Shown: in pieces, positions 24,901 to 26,745 of the stretch
How the letters are laid out: each line of letters starts with the position of its first letter
Position numbering within the stretch: the first letter of the stretch is position 1
From: Baffinella frigidus
Taxonomy: Eukaryota > Cryptophyceae > Cryptomonadales > Baffinellaceae
Direction of reading: 5' to 3'
NCBI GenBank assembly: GCA_026770585.1
Contig: MU646846.1
Coordinates: 63,391 to 90,181, forward strand
Length of the DNA: 26,791 nucleotides
Translations under genes and position numbers: made by a program
The notes under the pieces: model-generated
What the model was told of the DNA's origin: nothing
Database searches by the model: none
Seen by the model: only the letters and a program-made list of their open reading frames with translations

Positions 24901-26745
24901 CTGAGGGTGGTGTAAAAGGTTATTTGCACAGGAAGAGAGAGAGAGATTTCTTTATTGACAACCCGCTGGTCCGGATCCGCATGGTCGCCGAGGTCATTTT
25001 AGCGGACCGGCCTCGCGCCATGGGAGTTTTGAATTCCCTTTTCCAGGTAGCCTTATATCTGCCTTGCTATTTGCTCATGAACATCCTCCTCCCCAAAGAA
25101 CACTTCAAATGAGTATGGTACTTTCTCGACAAAACCCCAAACCCCAAACCCCAAACCCCAAACCCCAAACCCCAAACCCCAAACCCCAAACCCCAAACCC
25201 CAAACCCCAACATGTGTGACAAATCATCCGGGCGTGTGTGGGTAATGTTGCCAGGGGGAGGGGGGGGGGGGTACTCGGCGTTGTTCATTTCGTCAGTGGG
25301 AGAGAAGGGAACTCCCACAATCTGCGCCCATCCAGACAACAGACTTTCCTCACCCACACCACCAAGGTTACTCGGTATGTCCCCTCCTGCAACGGCAAGA
25401 CCCCTCTTTCGAGGGTCAGGGCGTCTTCCTTCTTCCCATACCTCTTCCTTCCTCCAATACCCCCACCGGGTCGGTACTGGAACTAATCCAGGCAGCCTTA
25501 GTAGGGGGGGGGGGTAATATCCCCGGGGCCGTCACTTGCCACTCGAGGCTGGAAGTGCGATTAGTTCTGAAATGTGGTTGATGAGTACCAGGCACGGGCG
25601 GGCTTGGTCCCGTAGCTCCCGGATATCCTGGAGCTACGGGACCAAACGCGGCTACTTGTGTGAAAATTCCTGAATCCGCCCCACTTGAAAAGGAACCACG
25701 GTTTTAAAATGGTCCCTGTTCTGGACCCTTACATTTAGCGGCAACGTGCCCAAATTTGCATTAGAACATCCTTCAAGTTAACTGCCCACAGGGTAAGTTG
25801 ATTTTTGATGAAAGGTCCGTAATCCACCGTGTGGGTACATCGAAGCTGCGAAACCCCCAACCCCTCAACAGGAGTGGGACAGTGTATACCTTGATCGTTG
25901 GGTCGATGATGCCATAGAGAGCCTTGGCGTTGAGAATCGTGGAGTGCTCCCCGACGCAGTAGAGCGTGGTCACGTCGTTTTTCTTGAGCATGTTCAAGGC
26001 CACCTGCGGAAGGCGTGTAGGGGTTAGGCTTGGGTTAGGATTTAGGGTGTAGGGTGTAGGGTGTAGGGTGTAGGGTTTAGGGTTTAGGGTTTAGGGTTTA
26101 GGGTTTAGGGTTTAGGGCTGAGAGGGTTTAGGGTTTAGGGTTTAGGGTTTGGGGTTTGGGGTTTGGGGTTGAGGGTTGAAGGTTTAGGGTTTAGAGTTTA
26201 GGGTTGAGGGTTTAGGGCCTTTTAAATTTTGGTTTTAATATATATATGGTACAGCTTCAGTTTCGAAGAGACGATTCCAAGGTCGATTCGAGATGACAGG
26301 AGGGTGGGCGTTCGCGGGGTCTGGGACACCTCGAGGGGAGTGTCGTTCTCGAACGAAACACCCCACTCCTCCTCCTTTGCGCGCTCGCGGCAGTCCCTGT
26401 GATTGTGAGCCTCGGTCACACAGGTAACGAGCCTCGGTCATGGGCCAGGTTGCGAGCCTCTAGTTGACTGATGTGAAGGGTCAATGATCTCGACCCAAGC
26501 GGGGTCGCAGTGATGCCGAACGCCTACGTTAGCGGTGGACGTATTTGGACGTGACTCTCGTACAAAACATTGCGACCATTATTTTAAACCGGGTGCAACG
26601 CCATCTATTTCAAGGTATGTACCTAGTCGCTTCCAGATAAGTCCACCGCTAACATAGGCTTTCGGCATTACTTGATGTTGTCGAGATTGACGTCTTCGTT
26701 CCTTTCGGAGATCATGTTTTCCTTGATGTCGGTTTCATCCATGAG
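4757..26745 (-). CDS. Giant multi-exon gene (60 exons placed, 5'-partial): propeller/TPR/ConA-LamG single-pass membrane protein
   Basis: Sixty short open segments on the minus strand, each bounded by an AG acceptor and a GT (rarely GC or GA) donor, join into one frame of about 2,440 codons ending at TAG 4757-4759. Phase agrees at 56 of 59 junctions; 7/8, 41/42 and 52/53 do not fit. Domain order is beta-propeller-like repeats, helical/TPR block, ConA/LamG-like domain with a coiled-coil insertion, a second partial ConA-like unit, a Cys-rich exon, a second TPR block, a Ser/acidic linker, one transmembrane helix and a short tail. The bulk probably lies outside the membrane, with the tail in the cytoplasm; any signal peptide would be off the right edge. 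The likely role is adhesion, recognition or scaffolding, but substrate and partners are unknown. It could instead be two genes, but no internal start/stop pair or intergenic gap is visible. Confidence 0.7.
4849..4985. repeat. Four-copy tandem repeat in intron 59
   Basis: The unit AAAATGGCTCAAGTCAAATC plus a CCAGCC tail occurs four times with variable spacers just upstream of exon 60 on the minus strand. Confidence 0.75.
5146..5211 (-). CDS. Exon 59: juxtamembrane cytoplasmic segment
   Basis: 22 codons (KMLWELCRNIHPLPTTRW...) from TTTTCGAG|AAA to donor ATG|GTAAGC, phase 0 to 0. The donor sits in a perfect 21-base palindrome (5130-5150). Another frame is also open, so this is less secure than upstream exons. 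Confidence 0.5.
5259..5483 (-). repeat. Decayed partial copy of the transmembrane exon inside its own intron
   Basis: On the minus strand, GTCGGGGGAGTGGTGTGT, CCGCGCT, AGCCAAGGTCACT and CTGCCCCGGGT recur in the same order as in exon 58 and its donor, with internal deletions. Three copies of CGGGAGCGGTTGTT precede it. Confidence 0.6.
5484..5579 (-). CDS. Exon 58: transmembrane helix
   Basis: 32 codons, phase 0 to 0, acceptor CTCAAG|AAG and donor AAG|GTCACT. Residues VSGLIGFFVGGVVCTALYAC form one hydrophobic Gly/Val/Phe/Cys helix followed by basic FPKAK. This suits a type I single-pass anchor with the stop-transfer lysines on the cytoplasmic side. Confidence 0.75.
6027..6092 (-). CDS. Exon 57: Ser/Gly/acidic linker
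   Basis: 22 codons (DRASWSESSEFGAPSTSQQG...) from GGGTTTGCAG|GAC to ACG|GTGCGT, phase 0 to 0, strongly G/C-ending. A stalk-like linker just before the membrane helix. Confidence 0.7.
6160..6240 (+). pseudogene. Inverted, decayed copy of exon 42 with its splice flanks
   Basis: The plus strand matches the minus-strand exon 42 at most positions over about 75 bases, including both boundaries (CTGTAA for CTGTAG, ACAGTAAATAG for ACAGTGAGTAG). The frame EVEIESIRKQLVRG ends in TGA, so the copy is broken. Confidence 0.65.
6263..6315. repeat. Perfect 18-bp inverted repeat
   Basis: GTAGGTTCTAAGGGCAGG (6263-6280) and its exact reverse complement (6298-6315) with a 17-base loop, within intron 56. Confidence 0.9.
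6318..6381. repeat. Short tandem repeat in intron 56
   Basis: CACCGAAGTGCACAGGGCGA occurs twice in tandem after a partial CACCGAAGTGCG copy. Confidence 0.85.
6657..6707 (-). CDS. Exon 56: Lys/Glu-rich linker
   Basis: 17 codons (TSDAVKTKSEEADALPE), acceptor CCTCTGACAG|ACC, donor GAG|GTTACT, phase 0 to 0. A decayed duplicate of its acceptor and start lies just upstream in the intron. Confidence 0.6.
6708..6790 (-). repeat. Duplicate of exon 56 acceptor and start
   Basis: On the minus strand CCACCTCTGACAGACC, GACGCAGTCAA and ACGAAAAGCG recur upstream of exon 56, followed by a stop. This looks like a tandem duplication across the 3' splice site. Confidence 0.55.
7122..7190 (-). CDS. Exon 55: Gly/Glu-rich linker
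   Basis: 23 codons (EGEGRQGDGVATPPGIEEEA...), acceptor CTACCCTAG|GAG, donor TTG|GTAGGA, phase 0 to 0. It links the helical block to the stalk. Confidence 0.6.
7312..7344 (-). CDS. Exon 54: micro-exon, coiled coil
   Basis: 11 codons EQALILKQVEQ that continue the heptad of exon 53 (ELRTKIGKL). Preceded by ACCTGGGTGGCAG| and followed by |GTTGCGAATCCC, the ends of the repeat family discussed in the findings. It could instead be the interior of a tRNA-derived SINE. Confidence 0.5.
7486..7690. repeat. Purine-rich microsatellite
   Basis: (GA)n, GGGA and GACA motifs within intron 53; CT-rich on the transcribed sense strand. Confidence 0.9.
7698..7857 (-). CDS. Exon 53: helical repeat, 3' part of TPR block 2
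   Basis: Open frame YNIALEQNVQCLADFLAGST then ISQLDARITELRTKIGKL, donor CTG|GTGCTC. The acceptor AACCAG|G at 7857 gives phase 2, which does not fit exon 52. The alternative CTCGAGCAG|AAC at 7835 does fit. The exact start is therefore uncertain. Confidence 0.65.
7905..7994 (-). CDS. Exon 52: TPR motif
   Basis: 30 codons; MEGKYEIALAVNHHALAQYA matches the TPR signature (G at 8, Y at 10, A at 13, A at 20). Acceptor AAAGCAG|GCC, donor AAC|GTTGTC. Confidence 0.8.
8132..8230 (-). CDS. Exon 51: duplicate of exon 50
   Basis: 33 codons, DPVLGVGENADEYRRNLGWP core, identical to exon 50. Acceptor AAACAG|GAG. No GT lies at the end; CTG|GCCATG reads as a GC donor and joins ...AEL to AIQLEMEGKY of exon 52 naturally. 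Phase 0 to 0 keeps the frame with one or both copies. Confidence 0.65.
8374..8472 (-). CDS. Exon 50: helical segment, duplicated downstream
   Basis: Identical to exon 51, 33 codons, phase 0 to 0, same apparent GC donor. ENADEYRRNLGWPDRGD is of unknown function between two TPR-like segments. Confidence 0.65.
8476..8740 (-). repeat. Telomere-like array in intron 49
   Basis: On the plus strand TTTAGGG grades into GTGAGGG, TTTGGGG and TTCAGGG variants, giving CCCTAAA-type sequence in sense direction. Nine or more consecutive exact heptamers occur. Confidence 0.9.
8744..8794 (-). CDS. Exon 49: helix
   Basis: 17 codons EKILEVQKFVEKTRMKL, acceptor GTGGTTGCAG|GAG behind a C12 tract, donor CTG|GTGAAC, phase 0 to 0. 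Confidence 0.75.
8941..9093 (-). CDS. Exon 48: TPR-like helical hairpin
   Basis: 51 codons. GYKLAVIEGDEAKKTEAAEE followed by SAGDFALSQILFEEALVVYN is TPR-like. Acceptor AAAACAG|GGT, donor AAG|GTCAGG, phase 0 to 0. Confidence 0.85.
9173..9228 (-). CDS. Exon 47: helix with apparent GA donor
   Basis: VRPAEFIVLRTKFSLFLK after a junction Gly. No GT follows; AAG|GAAACTCC is the only site that keeps phase with exon 48 (FLK|GYKLAV). Phase 1 to 0. Confidence 0.7.
9302..9474 (-). CDS. Exon 46: TPR-like segment
   Basis: 57 codons, YLALGKDELAILYWTLFLET then KMLKEMEKVLAGMEQSLLNM. Acceptor AAATCAG|G, donor GAC G|GTGAGG, phase 2 to 1. Confidence 0.85.
9554..9742 (-). CDS. Exon 45: start of TPR/helical block 2
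   Basis: 62 codons, ERAYGFTDGYRIKLSLVRQG then DEAQLAELQKLLDAKLSLLA and LALLLEEIAE. Acceptor CCTGGCAG|T, donor CT|GTAAAC, phase 2 to 2. Mostly amphipathic helix. Confidence 0.85.
9768..9873. repeat. GA/GCGA-rich microsatellite in intron 44
   Basis: (GCGA)n, (GA)n and GGGA runs between exons 44 and 45. Confidence 0.85.
9903..9925 (-). CDS. Exon 44: 23-nt micro-exon
   Basis: Acceptor CTGTCTGTCTGGTTCAG|GGG has a fine pyrimidine tract; donor AG|GTGCGC. Encodes GPGQLPG plus a split Ser. Phase 0 to 2 is exactly what is needed between exons 43 and 45. Confidence 0.55.
10027..10091 (-). CDS. Exon 43: short Cys-rich segment
   Basis: 21 codons YCVCKSGHGRSWKAKCKARN..., acceptor ACACCAG|CG, donor GAG|GTCGCC, phase 1 to 0. 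The C-x-C...C pattern resembles part of an EGF-like loop but is too short to assign. An 18-base direct repeat of its start lies upstream of the intron. Confidence 0.65.
10316..10373 (-). CDS. Exon 42: helix after the second ConA-like unit
   Basis: 19 codons EVEIESIRKKLVRAADTGY, acceptor CCTGTAG|GAG, donor ACA|GTGAGT. It reads naturally after exon 41, but the gap is only 19 bases and the phase does not match, so a break, a missed micro-exon or an assembly error in the C8 run is possible. A decayed inverted copy is at 6160-6240. Confidence 0.6.
10393..10527 (-). CDS. Exon 41: end of second ConA/LamG-like unit
   Basis: GFEMKAILADYALYSSSMRS matches the closing strand of LamG-like folds (F-x-G-x-I-x-D-x-x-x-Y). 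Acceptor CTCGGCAG|GC, donor T|GTGAGA, phase 1 to 1. A 36-base tandem duplication provides two equivalent in-frame acceptors (at 10527 and 10491). Confidence 0.7.
10473..10544. repeat. 36-bp tandem duplication across a 3' splice site
   Basis: Two adjacent 36-base units (10473-10508, 10509-10544) differing at two positions. Each contains TC(C/G)GCAG|GCCAC, so each holds one acceptor. Confidence 0.85.
10754..10853 (-). CDS. Exon 40: linker into second ConA/LamG-like unit
   Basis: VDLVGDWPLLLGGCPSPGNA then an Asn run. (L)VGDWPLL resembles the LVGYWPLD strand that opens LamG-like domains. Acceptor CGCTAG|GTG, donor CACG|GTTAAC, phase 0 to 1. Confidence 0.7.
10854..11199 (-). repeat. Intron 39, telomere-like repeats in both orientations
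   Basis: TTTAGGG-type at 10860-10905 and CCCCAAA/CCCTAAA-type at 10920-11108 on the plus strand, then GGGTTCC variants at 11116-11190. This is a head-to-head junction of opposite arrays. Confidence 0.85.
11200..11358 (-). CDS. Exon 39: C-terminal strand of ConA/LamG-like domain 1
   Basis: RMNNKMFEGEIDDLRIWKAR: F-x-G-x-I-D-D-L-R-I-W is the classic closing LamG/ConA strand, followed by a SRDEITETMG helix. Acceptor CTCGTGCAG|AGG. The donor may be GC (CTG|GCACCT, residue L53) or GT (GAC|GTTTCT, residue D44); both are phase 0. Confidence 0.8.
11359..11658 (-). other. Intron 38
   Basis: 300 bases, unusual in lacking long telomere-like arrays except a short TTAGGG/GTAGGG stretch at about 11625-11652. 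An open frame runs upstream of exon 39 (NLRKINSATLLVQ), but LamG spacing favours excluding it. Confidence 0.5.
11659..11722 (-). CDS. Exon 38: inner strand of ConA/LamG-like domain 1
   Basis: LGVKIEKDDFATNSALHIGV fits the LTIG-type strand preceding the closing strand. Acceptor GCTCACAG|A, donor GAC|GTGAAA, phase 2 to 0. Confidence 0.75.
11745..11863 (-). repeat. Telomere-like array in intron 37
   Basis: TTTAGGG and TTTGGGG heptamers on the plus strand adjacent to the GC donor of exon 37. Confidence 0.9.
11868..12301 (-). CDS. Exon 37: coiled-coil insertion in the ConA/LamG domain
   Basis: 144 codons, mainly helical with heptads (LEALQVIEQMRESLQEKIAF; STVRTVKEWQDLLATQQGTN; KAKDEKLAKRKFENAESNLF). 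Acceptor GAAACCAG|GAG. The donor is GC (GCGCAG|GCAAAA), and phase 2 agrees with exon 38. Confidence 0.85.
12304..12462 (-). repeat. Telomere-like array, intron 36
   Basis: The whole 163-base intron is TTTAGGG/TTTGGGG/TTTCGGG on the plus strand. CAGGAGG occurs at both exon borders. Confidence 0.9.
12465..12710 (-). CDS. Exon 36: ConA strand then start of coiled-coil insertion
   Basis: 82 codons. LLSINVYVNGKPLYPPGAKK contains the LYVNGK-type LamG strand, then the chain leaves the fold into helix (TTSLKKLRATLKEAHDEATG; EEYEQLPTETLAALIEQATQ). Acceptor CTTCGCAG|ATT, donor GAG|GTAAAT, phase 0 to 0. Confidence 0.9.
12711..13097 (-). other. Intron 35 with palindrome and microsatellite
   Basis: Contains a 31-base perfect palindrome (12765-12795) and a long GA/GGGA/GACA tract at 12833-13085, CT-rich in sense. 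Confidence 0.8.
13098..13175 (-). CDS. Exon 35: ConA/LamG core strand
   Basis: VFEIQQLGKDEWFHLAVSRH matches the W-x-H-V/L-A-V signature. Acceptor CCAATGCAG|GTC, donor ACG|GTAACT, phase 0 to 0. Confidence 0.9.
13254..13391. mobile_element. Foldback element: nested inverted repeats in intron 34
   Basis: Perfect 29-bp outer inverted repeat (13254-13282 and 13363-13391, starting CCACCAACCCTCACAACTTG). It encloses a 21-bp inner hairpin (13300-13320 and 13324-13344, one mismatch, 3-base loop). No coding capacity; flanking duplication not obvious. Confidence 0.8.
13464..13556 (-). repeat. Dispersed repeat, copy A
   Basis: Resembles 23353-23450 (GAAAATTACTACACA, TTACAA, AACATTTATT, TTCATC blocks in the same order and orientation), so it is probably a transposon remnant. 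Confidence 0.6.
13606..13699 (-). CDS. Exon 34: ConA/LamG segment
   Basis: LVIVAMYNDLRPDVEKCPKG..., acceptor AAACCAG|G, donor AAG|GTGCTA, phase 2 to 0. A hydrophobic beta strand followed by a polar loop; the junction Trp is split across the intron. Confidence 0.8.
13700..13867 (-). repeat. Intron 33: telomere-like array flanked by an exon direct repeat
   Basis: Intron of TTTAGGG-type variants. The bases after the donor (GTTAGTCATCGTCGC) are repeated at the start of exon 34 (GTTAGTGATCGTCGC), with one mismatch in 15. Confidence 0.85.
13868..13959 (-). CDS. Exon 33: basic Ser/Lys loop of ConA-like domain
   Basis: IVPAPAKKGQDSSRSGKSSE..., acceptor CACGTGCAG|ATC, donor TG|GTTAGT, phase 0 to 2. 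Probably a surface loop between LamG strands. Confidence 0.75.
14177..14410 (-). CDS. Exon 32: N-terminal strands of ConA/LamG-like domain 1
   Basis: 78 codons. VVGDGALTLEAYIQLGKKSV matches the F/L-T-x-E-A-W strand of LamG-like folds, then GTVLGMGLREDANGNAVDLE. Acceptor TTTTCGGCAG|CGC, donor AAG|GTGGGG, phase 0 to 0. Confidence 0.9.
14548..14649 (-). CDS. Exon 31: lead-in to ConA domain
   Basis: 34 codons GMPWYKSTKHICRGGFASCM then LRYSALALAAFSHR. Acceptor TTGGTGGTGCAG|GGT, donor CGG|GTGGCT, phase 0 to 0. A second frame is also open here. Confidence 0.6.
14650..15096 (-). other. Intron 30, starts with repeat-family 5' end
   Basis: Begins GTTACGAGTCCC and contains CAGTCGGGTTGACTG. It also holds a tandem AAGGGGAAGAGGACCTTGGCG pair near the 3' end (about 14728-14768). 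No telomere-like array. Confidence 0.65.
15097..15132 (-). CDS. Exon 30: 36-nt micro-exon
   Basis: TSALSNWLAGSQ between ACCTGGGTGGCAG| and |GTTACGAGTCCC, phase 0 to 0. The same flanks surround exon 54. A tRNA-like SINE interior is the alternative. Confidence 0.45.
15133..15388 (-). mobile_element. Candidate introner: intron 29 with both repeat-family ends
   Basis: 256 bases running from GTTGCGAGTCCCACC to AACCTGGGTGGCAG in sense direction, with an internal GCCTCAGTCGGGTTGACTG. The ends recur at other intron ends in this window (17542, 15096 and 7311 for the 5' end; 7345 for the 3' end). Confidence 0.5.
15389..15451 (-). CDS. Exon 29: Trp-rich lead-in to ConA domain
   Basis: 21 codons SEKWWNQEPPGAVQNHVALD..., acceptor GTGTTGGCAG|TCC, donor CAG|GTTGCG, phase 0 to 0. 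Confidence 0.6.
15452..15686 (-). other. Intron 28 (235 nt) with an unassigned open frame
   Basis: A 62-codon open stretch (about 15470-15659) follows CTCTTTTTTAG and ends in TGA. Two imperfect 34-base direct repeats (ATATACCT, TGTCCA blocks) lie inside it. Codon bias is weak, so I leave it intronic. Confidence 0.45.
15687..16197 (-). CDS. Exon 28: TPR repeats
   Basis: 170 codons. PYRKNLGNIYKKQGEYSLAR and YEIALEQYDEALAALEEMLD are clear kinesin-light-chain-like TPR helices; LVSMADLDLLENQVEEALQL and ISNLAAELGDYQMAHEFFLL follow. Acceptor GAAACCAG|G, donor CAT|GTAATC, phase 2 to 0. TPRs normally bind peptides; the partner is unknown. Confidence 0.9.
16200..16300 (-). repeat. Telomere-like intron 27
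   Basis: Intron of 108 bases made almost wholly of TTTCGGG, TTTAGGG and TTCAGGG on the plus strand. Confidence 0.9.
16306..16932 (-). CDS. Exon 27: long helical/coiled-coil and TPR-like exon
   Basis: 208 codons, the longest exon. YLEPALEEALRILTEMEQAL, VLKDQKALVESLEEEVNLAR, ELGLLYLAKGMEDKALEYFL and AHIAKDELEEALKQLEEVLA are alternating TPR-like and coiled-coil helices. Acceptor AAACCAG|G, donor GA|GTTTCA, phase 2 to 2. Confidence 0.9.
16934..17125 (-). repeat. Telomere-like array, intron 26
   Basis: Includes eleven consecutive exact TTTAGGG units (16951-17027, plus strand), then TTTGGGG, GTGTAGG and TTGAGGG variants. Confidence 0.95.
17129..17286 (-). CDS. Exon 26: charged helix opening the helical block
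   Basis: 52 codons; EQKRRAEEKEMEEKMEQSLA is a highly charged coiled coil and YKIGMEIGIAYRKKGTEE begins the TPR-like part. Acceptor AATCCAG|GAG, donor AA|GTCGAA, phase 0 to 2. Confidence 0.85.
17430..17486. repeat. Hairpin in intron 25
   Basis: Arms of 24 bases (17430-17453 and 17463-17486, TGATTGTAACACT core) with two mismatches and a 9-base loop; a small foldback. Confidence 0.8.
17543..17677 (-). CDS. Exon 25: last propeller-like segment
   Basis: 45 codons AVGILAFKMPRQVQTDIEAQ, then AIVSSLSHGACLFGLSKVPS. Acceptor GGCACCAG|GCG behind a C12 tract, donor AAG|GTTGCA, phase 0 to 0. The intron begins with the repeat-family 5' end. Confidence 0.85.
17737..17905 (+). repeat. Telomere-like block of CCCTCAA and CCCGAAA
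   Basis: Variant heptamers on the plus strand in intron 24, opposite in orientation to most other introns of the gene. Confidence 0.85.
17926..18019 (-). CDS. Exon 24: propeller-like segment
   Basis: 31 codons; SGIWKYDNFMRQFGQEKVYF. Acceptor ACTCTGGCAG|G, donor CAG|GTACGC, phase 2 to 0. Confidence 0.85.
18118..18245 (-). CDS. Exon 23: propeller-like segment
   Basis: ETEFYGLTPLEKGGLKFLRG, then APMIIDDEQFVLFAQSVH. FVLFAQS resembles the outer beta strand repeated in this region. Acceptor CCGGGCAG|GAG, donor AT|GTAAAC, phase 0 to 2. Confidence 0.85.
18264..18325. repeat. (GCTC)n and (CT)n microsatellite
   Basis: TCGC and TC runs in intron 22. Confidence 0.85.
18378..18536 (-). CDS. Exon 22: propeller-like segment
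   Basis: 53 codons YGVPDSSKDYTIYDTVSQLF then KDGNFELVQKVQDFISKPQS. Acceptor CCCCCCACCTGCAG|TAT, donor GAG|GTTCGC, phase 0 to 0. Confidence 0.85.
18763..18858 (-). CDS. Exon 21: propeller-like segment
   Basis: 32 codons; TPTALGVIPKEAIPGMDIQL then IITESQ. Acceptor (CT)nGCAG|AGG uses the microsatellite as pyrimidine tract; donor CAG|GTTTCC, phase 0 to 0. The frame is also open upstream through the CT repeat (LDPDQLVVAKE), so the exon may be longer. Confidence 0.85.
18990..19045. repeat. Exact 28-bp tandem duplication
   Basis: GGCTGCTCCTCTCCGCCGAA plus ACCTTCCC, twice without change, in intron 20 just past the exon 20 donor. Confidence 0.95.
19057..19221 (-). CDS. Exon 20: propeller-like blade
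   Basis: 55 codons; VRWLDELEGKKNPVLAVAHT then EVSLIEFDATKATLGEYKTW. VLAVAH...GEVSLIEF matches the blade pattern. Acceptor TGCACCAG|TTC, donor CAG|GTAAAT, phase 0 to 0. Confidence 0.9.
19374..19626 (-). CDS. Exon 19: propeller-like blade
   Basis: 84 codons; KSLAVMQTPEGIFMATANRY, LLTEEEKSDSKILKHKCLAP, SIVYKMENGLFVAKDEVESL. Acceptor AAACCAG|G, donor CAC|GTGTAC, phase 2 to 0. The frame reads on to a TAG if unspliced; splicing to exon 20 keeps the propeller pattern. Confidence 0.85.
19634..20013 (-). repeat. GGGGTTGG/GGGGTGTGG-type array, intron 18
   Basis: 388-base intron of degenerate G-rich heptamers and octamers on the plus strand, with few exact TTTAGGG units. It looks like an old, drifted array. 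Confidence 0.8.
20015..20096 (-). CDS. Exon 18: propeller-like blade
   Basis: EEIHCIVVGSSNLDRWGLHV then YVLENG. CIVVGSS...LHVYVLE is the repeated strand pair. Acceptor GAAAGCAG|GC, donor CA|GTGACA, phase 1 to 2. Confidence 0.85.
20286..20379 (-). CDS. Exon 17: propeller-like segment
   Basis: 31 codons DLAVPGGTSLVHFTRVTDDG, then AHFPERTSGLL. Acceptor ATCCTTCAG|GAC, donor A|GTAAAT, phase 0 to 1. Confidence 0.85.
20543..20782 (-). CDS. Exon 16: propeller-like blade with Ser9 run
   Basis: 80 codons; NGKQMVVVAYGEENQEGIVR then VYEILEKKEGHGG and nine Ser. MVVVAYG...GIVRVYEIL is the clearest blade. Acceptor AGCAAAAG|GGG, donor CAG|GTGAGA, phase 0 to 0. Confidence 0.9.
20800..21175 (-). repeat. Telomere-like array, intron 15
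   Basis: TTTGGGG, GTGTGGG, TTTCGGG, TTGAGGG and TTCAGGG homogeneous sub-blocks on the plus strand, showing local variant expansion. Confidence 0.9.
21182..21276 (-). CDS. Exon 15: beta-rich segment
   Basis: VVEPYGYLNIAKVIISYKVK then GVGELPDQQVL. Acceptor CTTTCCGCAG|AC, donor CTC|GTAAAC, phase 1 to 0. Confidence 0.85.
21491..21530 (-). CDS. Exon 14: short segment
   Basis: 13 codons RGLQISSPKCLEE plus one base, acceptor CTTGAGCAG|AGG, donor G|GTCCCC, phase 0 to 1 as required. Confidence 0.6.
21785..21860 (-). CDS. Exon 13: Lys-rich helix
   Basis: GKKIDLHKKEMTDLLKLLKQ then ELKPE. Acceptor CGAAACAG|C, donor GAG|GTCCCC. Phase 2 to 0, completing Val from exon 12. Confidence 0.85.
22256..22287 (-). 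CDS. Exon 12: 32-nt exon
   Basis: ERLVGFNLVT plus split Val, acceptor GAAAGCAG|GAG, donor GT|GTGAGT (strong consensus), phase 0 to 2. Confidence 0.75.
22295..22525 (-). repeat. TTTCGGG/CTTCGGG/GTCGGGC array, intron 11
   Basis: Heptamer array in which TTTCGGG, not TTTAGGG, is the main unit, with GGGCTTC and GGGCGTC sub-blocks. Confidence 0.9.
22529..22567 (-). CDS. Exon 11: 39-nt exon
   Basis: EGAGSGVVSIGVE, acceptor CAAGCAG|GAA, donor GAG|GTATAC, phase 0 to 0. Confidence 0.75.
22746..22790 (-). CDS. Exon 10: 45-nt exon, beta strand
   Basis: ILHEHATKTILLATQ, acceptor AAACTACAG|ATC, donor CAA|GTGCAA, phase 0 to 0. Joined to exon 11, it gives TILLATQEGAGSGVVSIGV, a blade-like pattern. Confidence 0.75.
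22911..23030. repeat. (CT)n/(GCTC)n microsatellite
   Basis: Pyrimidine-rich on the plus strand, so GA-rich in sense, within intron 9. Confidence 0.95.
23353..23450 (-). repeat. Dispersed repeat, copy B
   Basis: Partner of 13464-13556. The minus strand here is open for about 37 codons (DFIEGSMLDENNEDWMKERP), which may be a transposon coding remnant. Confidence 0.55.
23710..23820 (-). CDS. Exon 9
   Basis: 37 codons GDFPRNAFGLPKHDAVQTEI then WLEEFAAKLAPGAKTIK. Acceptor TCGGTTGCAG|GGA, donor AAG|GTCTAC, phase 0 to 0. If unspliced it reads VYRRT and a stop. Confidence 0.8.
23821..23854 (-). other. Intron 8, only 34 nt
   Basis: GTGACGGCAG...GGTTGCAG between two open frames offset by one base. 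Far shorter than every other accepted intron. Confidence 0.5.
23855..23913 (-). CDS. Exon 8
   Basis: GAEMKSGLVHFNVTLKRLE, acceptor TGACGTAG|TC, donor GAG|GTGACG. Starts in phase 1, not matching exon 7 at its GT donor. A GA donor four bases further on (GTGC|GACTCT) would restore phase and read MKVLGAEMKSG. Confidence 0.65.
23928..24130 (+). repeat. (CCCTAAA)n array, intron 7
   Basis: Many exact CCCTAAA units on the plus strand, then CCCTACT/CCCTACA variants. In sense direction this intron is TTTAGGG, opposite to most others. Confidence 0.95.
24143..24282 (-). CDS. Exon 7
   Basis: 46 codons; LYTREILSVTEMEEERETVQ, KGLEKGAVHVILSKNFIDQW. Acceptor CGGGGACAG|CG, donor AAG|GTGCGA, phase 1 to 0. Mixed helix and strand. 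Confidence 0.85.
24590..24668 (-). CDS. Exon 6
   Basis: 26 codons LQGMNGALAFETARELTSQN then KQPVFD. Acceptor CCGTCGGCAG|TTG, donor GAC G|GTGCAG, phase 0 to 1, completing Ala with exon 7. Confidence 0.85.
24804..24900 (-). CDS. Exon 5
   Basis: SPFLEMAVKEASHYIGNQMK then VQQEKQTLIVSQ. Acceptor ACCCTCAG|G, donor CAG|GTGCGG, phase 2 to 0. Confidence 0.85.
25063..25124 (-). CDS. Exon 4, apparent GC donor
   Basis: KVPYSFEVFFGEEDVHEQIA, acceptor TTGTCGAG|AAA. No GT follows; GCAAG|GCAGAT keeps phase 2 with exon 5 (QIAR|SPFLEM). Confidence 0.75.
25125..25889 (-). other. Intron 3 with hairpin and telomere-like block
   Basis: 765 bases: CCCCAAA array at 25133-25211 (plus strand), a perfect 16-bp hairpin at 25604-25645, and G10-12 runs near 25259 and 25504. 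No convincing exon. Confidence 0.6.
25604..25645. repeat. Perfect 16-bp hairpin
   Basis: TTGGTCCCGTAGCTCC and its exact complement with a 10-base loop. Confidence 0.9.
25890..26003 (-). CDS. Exon 3: first propeller-like segment in the window
   Basis: 38 codons; KKNDVTTLYCVGEHSTILNA then KALYGIIDPTIK. Acceptor CTTCCGCAG|GTG, donor AAG|GTATAC, phase 0 to 0. Confidence 0.85.
26036..26215 (-). repeat. Telomere-like array, intron 2
   Basis: GTGTAGG, TTTAGGG, TTTGGGG and TTGAGGG sub-blocks on the plus strand. Confidence 0.95.
26330..26396 (-). CDS. Exon 2
   Basis: 22 codons beginning DCRERAKEEEWGVSFENDTP, acceptor CAATCACAG|G, donor GAG|GTGTCC, phase 2 to 0, linking exons 1 and 3 without a break. 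Confidence 0.65.
26511..26670. mobile_element. 160-bp terminal-inverted-repeat element at a splice donor
   Basis: Thirty-base terminal inverted repeats (T(A/G)ATGCCGAA...GCGGTGGAC) with about three mismatches. In sense direction it begins TAATGCC immediately after the exon 1 boundary G, so element and host together form the GTAATG donor. Confidence 0.75.
26672..26745 (-). CDS. Exon 1 in window (gene continues off the right edge)
   Basis: 24 codons LMDETDIKENMISERNEDVN..., acceptor CCCAACCCAG|CTC after a telomere-like intron, donor CATCAA|GTAATG, phase 0 to 2. Upstream exons lie beyond 26791. Confidence 0.75.
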